NCBI GenBank assembly: GCA_023014365.1
Contig: JAEBUN010000074.1
Span: forward strand, 22,253-86,252
Direction: 5' to 3'
DNA from: Lepiota brunneoincarnata
Taxonomy: Eukaryota; Basidiomycota; Agaricomycetes; Agaricales; Agaricaceae
DNA: 64,000 bases
This document shows, piece by piece, positions 58,621 through 64,000 of the stretch. The notes under the pieces are model-generated. The model saw nothing but the letters and a program-made list of their open reading frames with translations. It did no database searches and had not been told where the DNA came from. The translations under genes were made by a program, and so were the position numbers. The first letter of the stretch is position 1; every line of letters starts with the position of its first letter.

Positions 58621-60369
58621 CTACCATTTATCTGCAAGCCCAGAGCTATCGTCCCCCGACTCAAGCAGGCTGTATTGCTTCATCAGTGTGCACTCGCCTC
58701 CGTTCTCCAGATCAATGCTGTACGAGTAAAAGTATCCTTCAGACGAGATAACCATCACCTGCGGCATTGTCCTGGCAACCACACACATGAGCATGCACCT
58801 AAACATGCAGTGGTGAGGGATACACACCCCGAGAGCGCAATAACTGTCCGTGCACCACTCGTCGGAAGCTTCAAAAACGCAAAGTCCCTCGTCGGCTCCC
58901 ACATCTCCGTCAACGTGTTAGGTAGATACCCGCCCATCGAATGTGACAGACTCTTGGTCATCTGCAACGATTTTCTTCTCAAACTCAACCTAACATCCCC
59001 ATCAATACAGAAAAATCAAAACCAAGGCGCTCCCTATACTCACGAAAGACTGCTCGAAGTCGACTTCTCTACAAACGCCTCGTACCCCCCATCCAACCCT
59101 TGCTGACTATCAACCGACTCGGGTGGACTCACCGCACCTGTGCCTCCACTCGATCCCACCCCCGCCCCCGCCGCCGACGACGACGAACCCCCCCTCTCAC
59201 CCTGACCCTTCCCCCGATTCCCCAACTTGAAAATATGAACCGTATCATGGGCCGAACTAACCGCCAATAGCGTCCCAACAAGATTAAAGTTCATCGAATA
59301 AATCTTGGCCTCCCTCGTCCCCCTCCTAAACTGGTACAACTTTTCCGCTCCAGGAACACTCCATACCCTTATCACAGTGCCCTTTTCCGAGGACGTCGCA
59401 AGAAGGGTACCAGTCGAGTCAATAGCGAGGAACGAGATGGGCGCTTTATGCGCTTGGATCACATTGGCGACCGTCAGCGAACGTGTGGAAAATAGCAGCA
59501 CATCACCGGATTGGTGTGTCTGCCCGCTACTCCCACTACCACCGCCACCACCAATACCGGCGTTACTACTACTACTACTGCCGGCGGCGGCGCTCGAGGA
59601 AGAAGAGATCGTAGAATCCGAGCCAAGCTTGGTGTTGGACGAGGTTGCCGTGGGTGCTAGAGTGGAGCCGGGAGAGGGGACGGGCGAGGGATAGGCGAGG
59701 TACGAGTTGTACGCGGATGGCGAGAGCGCACATATTGCTTTTGTGTGCTTGATGCTTCAGGTGGCAGACTACGGGGTAGAGCAACACGGAGCACTGACCT
59801 TCGGGGTTTGGCGTCGTCTCGATGACATGCAGCAATCTCATATTCGAGATGTCATAGATGTAAATTTCGGTCTCCAGGACGATGACCAGTGTTTTTCGGT
59901 TCAGCTTGACGGCCAGTATCGAGGAGGGAAATAACAGCTCGCATATCATTGATTGCCGCTTTGAGGCGCATCAGGGCCAAGGACAGGACTGGGGAAGGGG
60001 GAGGGAAAGGGTTACCTTCGTATTCACGATCTGGAGCTTGCGAGGACTGGATTGGGGTTGGTCAGCGGCACCAACGAGCGCAATAAGGGAAGTGCAGAAG
60101 AGCATTTCAACTATTCCACGCGCGCCATCGTCTGCGTAGGTCCGAGAGTTAGGAGAGGGAAAGTGTGTGTGGAGGAAGGGGAGAGGAGCTGACTCATGGT
60201 GTAGACACGACCGAAGGGGTCACAGTTGGTGATGCTGTAACCTTTCCGTGTACCGACTGAAATACATCTAGTAGATGTTATAGAGTGTGAATGAGGACAA
60301 GAGAACGACGTACGAAAAGTCCTGGTTAAAGTTTGCAAAGAGCATGTTGGCGTTGGTATGTTCGGCCAT
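58621..60369 (-). CDS. ATG18: PROPPIN autophagy protein Atg18
   Basis: Seven-bladed WD-type propeller binding PI3P and PI(3,5)P2 at autophagosomal and vacuolar membranes. ATG at 60369 ([19 protein letters not shown]), then short exons giving [37 protein letters not shown] and [20 protein letters not shown]. Blade 5 has [17 protein letters not shown], and the lipid-binding FRRGT motif follows [10 protein letters not shown] Ser/Gly-rich insert (blade 6 loop) precedes [38 protein letters not shown] and [15 protein letters not shown]. Stop TAG at 58621. At least six small introns. Both Arg of FRRG are present, predicting lipid binding. Confidence 0.93.
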
Positions 60370-61518
60370 CGGAAGAACCCTTCACAATCTCTCAATCCCT
60401 TTAAGGGACACACTGCTTACTAAGCATTTTGTGACTACGCGGGGCAAAGAAGATCCAGGTTGGGGAGACAGCTTATAGCCAACCATCAGTTTCTCAGTTG
60501 TCGCCGTCGAGTAGCCAACTCCTCATTATATCGCCATCATTAGGAGGACCCCATACCACAAGTATTGCAGCACCTTACCTACCCAATCCCCAGCCGAAAC
60601 CGAGAACGCAAGCCCCATCCAAGCCAATATCGCTGGTACCGCACTTGTTGCATACCAGAACTTCTGCACTGCGCGAGTGCACGATATCGATGAACTCAAT
60701 ACCAGATCGATCTAGCTGCCAACGCGCCCTCAAAATAATGGGTTATCAGCCCGCAGGCGAGGACAGAGAAAGGAGCAAATATAAACCCGCCTAATACGAC
60801 CCCTCCCAAACGATCCTCGGGATAACAGATTCTATCACCTTCCTCCCTCCCGCGTACGATCATCATATCTGGGTTACGCCTGGCAATAGGTGCACCAAGT
60901 AGGTCTCATTGACTGGGAAATTCGGAACAGGCGAAAGGGTAGCAGGACATACCCATACTACCTAGGCCAAAGGGTAAGAATCAGGGATCTATGGACAGAA
61001 AGTACGAGATATGAAGGCTGAAGGTTTGTTGAATTCTTAGGTGCTCCGAATACAAAGTCGACATACACCCACCAAACCACACCATGATACGATTACCATG
61101 AAGTATTTTTTGTGGGCCGGGGAAAATCTTTGATACACCAGCCCATGATTATTTCCGGGCAGAGCATCAGGAAACAGGGGGTTCTCTTCGAAGGTCATGG
61201 GGAGGATGAAGCGATAAATCGAGGCCCGCGCAGGCAGCAGAAATGTCAGCGGCAGAATATCACATTCTGATCAGCCTAAGTATTTAAGTCTGCTCGAGCC
61301 ACCACCCATGTAGGAAGCATGCATACCCGCTGTAAATTTCAGTGTAGGAAAACACCAGGAGGTTCGGTCAAGTGCCCTGGGCAGGGCTGCTTACGGATGT
61401 TGTTGGCGGATGCGGACACTGAGACTCCTTCCCCACATATGTGATCATGTTGTATTTATCACTCGGTTCCTGACAAAGAGGTCGTCAATCTATTTGCACT
61501 CACTTGCACCACGGATTA
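60370..61518. other. Intergenic, no confident gene
   Basis: Lies between ATG18 and the EZH2-like stop. Minus-strand open stretches near 61130-61260 (EENPLFPDALPGNNHGLVY) and 60700-60800 (a hydrophobic segment) have protein-like composition but are separated by stops and no family could be assigned. May be a decayed gene. Confidence 0.35.
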
Positions 61519-64000
61519 CTAGCATCTATCTCCAGTAGACGCCTGCTTCTTACCCGCATCCCATTCATCTTGAGCAGTCCAGTATTCAACCCCATAGTCA
61601 ATGAAAAGTTCGGATCCGGCCTCGACTCGGCGTTCTTGAAATACAGCGTCAATTCTAGTTCATTCCGGACAATAGTTGGTTCCTACCCGTGTAAAACATA
61701 ATACGGTGCTGGTTGTTGACATAAACCACTGTACAGATAGTTCAGTAACCCGTAGTTGAAATGGGCGTTGTTCACCTACCCTTTCCGCTACAATTCGCCG
61801 TCTTATTACCTCTCTCTGGCTGGACAGCCATGTGATATTGGGCCCTTCATGGTTCAAGTATCGCGTCTCGTTCCCGACATACATAGAATCCAGGACGACG
61901 TTCTTGGTTCAAGTCAAAACCCGTAGTTGAGACCCGTGTGGCTCACGATACTGTTCAACCGTCAGCACGTCAATACTCTCGTGCTGGGGGGATACCGTGT
62001 GATGGAATAATCCTCACGCGGCCAGTACTATTATGGATGTCGTTATCCAACGGCAGTATCTCCCCAACATATTCTGTAAAAATCGTCCTTGATACCAATG
62101 CTATGGTGAGTCGTGTTCCTCACCTCCCACGGGCTGCGATGCACGAAGAGCCTGCGTCGTAAACGCGCCAAGCCCCCCAAGACCCTTTCTTAATCTCGAT
62201 GAGCTACACGGCGGTATGTACGTTAGGCAGATGCAAAACTAGCGCAGCGGGGATATTTACTGGATATATTGCTCTCTGGGAATTAACGTTGTTGCAGATT
62301 GACTTGTTTTCTTTCCTGATCAAAACCGAACACCGCCGTGAGCTTTCTCAAAAATTAAATAGAATGGGAGTGTCTGTACCTCTGGGAAACCATTCAGAAT
62401 AAATTTCTCAATATAAAAGGGAAAACTCACCGTGCATCACACCTTTTGCACAGCTCAGGATCGCATTCTCTCGCCGAAGCCAGACAAGGACAACCCTGTT
62501 CGGTCGAGCATGTCCTCCTTCTCGTACCCGGCTCCGGGGCACAGCGGCAGCCTTTCCATCGAATGCCGCCTTGGGGCCGGGGTAACTTGTTTAGAAGGAA
62601 AAGACGATGCTGTCACTGGAATGACTCACACTTGGGGTTGCACCAACAATTGCGTTGGCAATGATGACCGTCGAGGAAGCATTGACAGCCTGAATCGCGA
62701 TTGCATGGGCCCTTGTGCTTGCATGGGGTTAACCTGGAGATAAAATTAATTCAAGCTTCGCAAGGAGGTGCCCACGGCGAATTTACGCGGCAAACTTAGC
62801 ACTCGCACGAAGAGAATCCGCCGAGAAGGGGTCGTCATCTGGCGCATCATCAACAGACAGTTGGATAGATTGGGACTCGCAGGACGTACTATACACGGAT
62901 AACTCGTTTTGTCCCCAATCCAAATTGAGATCATCCCCAATATTCTCATCAGGGAAGAACCGCGAACGATACACGAAAACCTGACGAATTTGTAATGAAC
63001 AGAGGCGATCGATCTGGTGATTGGTAGAGTAACAAAAAACTCACATCTTGACATTTTGCACGCATTATAATCGCAAGGTCGCAGGGCAGTATATCTGGTG
63101 ACCTGCAATATACTGTGAAGAATTTTGATATCATCTGCATTCTCCACTGAACGGCCTCCTATCATCCCCATCAGAACAAACGAGTGTAACAAGTAAACAG
63201 TAACAGGCGGTGAACGCACCAGTTGGAATTCATTAAAAAGGTCGATGTATCTGAAACAGTAATCACTGCAAGGATTTCCTTTCTTTAATTGAAGGTGGCT
63301 TGAGGTGTGTAACGGTTTAATCGGTTCGAGGTCAGGGTACCTCATCTCTCCTATGCATCTGTCAACACACTTATCCGCACGAAAAACAAGGCTTACTATG
63401 AACTCCACAAAATGTTTGAACACAATTCAAGTTTGGGCAGAACCCCCTCATCCCATTCGCAAGGTCCGTAAACATATCTCCTTTGGGGGGTATCGTTTGA
63501 AGATCGGCCAGGCTCAGCTCGGGGATCTCGGATAGTTGCATTCCCGGCCAACGAAGCAAATCACGTTGAGAAGTATCCCAGAGTAGACCACTAGCACGGG
63601 TTATCCGAACGGTTGCAAGGAAAGGAAGTGCGTCGATCTGTGCAAAGGAAAAATGGAAATGATAACGCAATCGACGGACTGCCTCGAGATGAATAAGCTC
63701 TACTATATCCAGGGTCAATCATTGAATTTCATTTGAGTTCTTTGTTCGTGCATTAAACTTACTATCCGGATCAATGAAGTCCATTTGCCATAAGAAGCCG
63801 TGGAATGGTGGCAGGTAGCGAAGTAGGTCAAAGCTTGGATTGTCTTCGAAAGGAGAAAAAGGAAGTGTGTTGGGTTGAATGTCCCGAGGTAAGTTGCGAG
63901 ATGGGAGTACAAGAGAAATAACATGGATGAGGTAAATGTAGGTCCATACCAGGCACAACAGGGCCGTCACCAAATGCGGATTTTTGATAGGGATGTAGGA
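61519..64000 (-). CDS. E(z)/EZH2-like histone methyltransferase, partial
   Basis: Catalytic subunit type of Polycomb repressive complex 2 (H3K27 methylation). The 5' end is outside the window. Readable exons: a Cys-containing segment FCPNLNCVQTFCGVH; LHTSSHLQLKKGNPCSDYCFR; PCDLAIIMRAKCQDVFVYRS; then the CXC domain (LTPCKHKGPCNRDSGCQC, FLDGHHCQRNCWCNPKC, WKGCRC, GCPCLASARECDPELCKRC) at 62745-62415. The SET domain follows with FTEYVGEILPLDND, YVGNETRYLNHEGPN, VVYVNNQHRIM and VEAGSELFIDYGVEYW; stop at 61519. The N-H and Y residues of SET are present. A clean junction between NHEGPN and ANCSGK (61820-61780) could not be found with GT-AG rules, so a frameshift or unusual intron is possible. Many introns of 45-60 bp. 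Confidence 0.82.

Noticed and set aside
60690..61260. Possible transporter gene between ATG18 and the EZH2-like gene
   Set aside because: Only short hydrophobic or protein-like stretches, split by stops, without a recognisable transporter signature.

Overview
The window looks like nuclear DNA of a filamentous fungus, most likely a basidiomycete (Agaricomycete-like). Evidence: many ~45-65 bp GT-AG introns, Ty3/gypsy and Tc1/mariner elements of fungal type, and a right-hand block of conserved single-copy eukaryotic genes: acireductone dioxygenase, a TUP1-like WD40 protein, fungal tRNA ligase, the autophagy PROPPIN ATG18 and an E(z)/EZH2-like histone methyltransferase. The assignment is from protein content only; no species call is possible.

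Left two thirds (1-47.3 kb): a nested transposon graveyard. Family A (1-13304, minus strand) is an old Ty3/gypsy-type element (gag, protease, RT, RNase H, integrase) with two unusual additions beyond pol: three small single-pass membrane ORFs and a multi-exon gene on the opposite strand. It is broken by two Tc1/mariner copies (5461-7066, 10352-11955), each at a TA site inside an element gene, and its gag 5' end is cut by element B1 (13305-18724, plus strand). B1 is cut in its integrase by a second copy, B2 (18725-20768), which is cut in gag by family C (20769-41438, minus strand). C is a relative of A with 1301-bp LTRs. It carries a solo LTR in its integrase, a third Tc1/mariner copy in its RT, and a 7.4-kb tandem array of hairpin-rich repeats in an intron of its antisense gene. 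To the right, C abuts the 3' end of a different chromodomain element, D, with an extra zinc-knuckle ORF and an LTR-like end. Further relics (a divergent Tc1, a 652-bp inverted-repeat element, a coiled-coil ORF) follow to about 48.8 kb.

Right third (49-64 kb): host genes, all recognised ones on the minus strand: ADI1 (methionine salvage), a truncated TUP1-like repressor paralogue, TRL1 (tRNA splicing), ATG18 (autophagy) and an EZH2-like PRC2 subunit running off the right edge.

Most interesting signals: (i) an intron-bearing antisense gene conserved in two related retroelements (A and C); (ii) the 8-bp palindrome TAAGCTTA, seen 29 times in element C and once elsewhere by eye; (iii) a gag-pro-pol layout needing two -1 frameshifts at UUU/UUC-stop sites; (iv) three tandem mini-membrane ORFs behind integrase; (v) hairpin families sharing a GCC-TTC-GGC apex; (vi) Tc1 ends that are each internally palindromic, conserved in a diverged relative.
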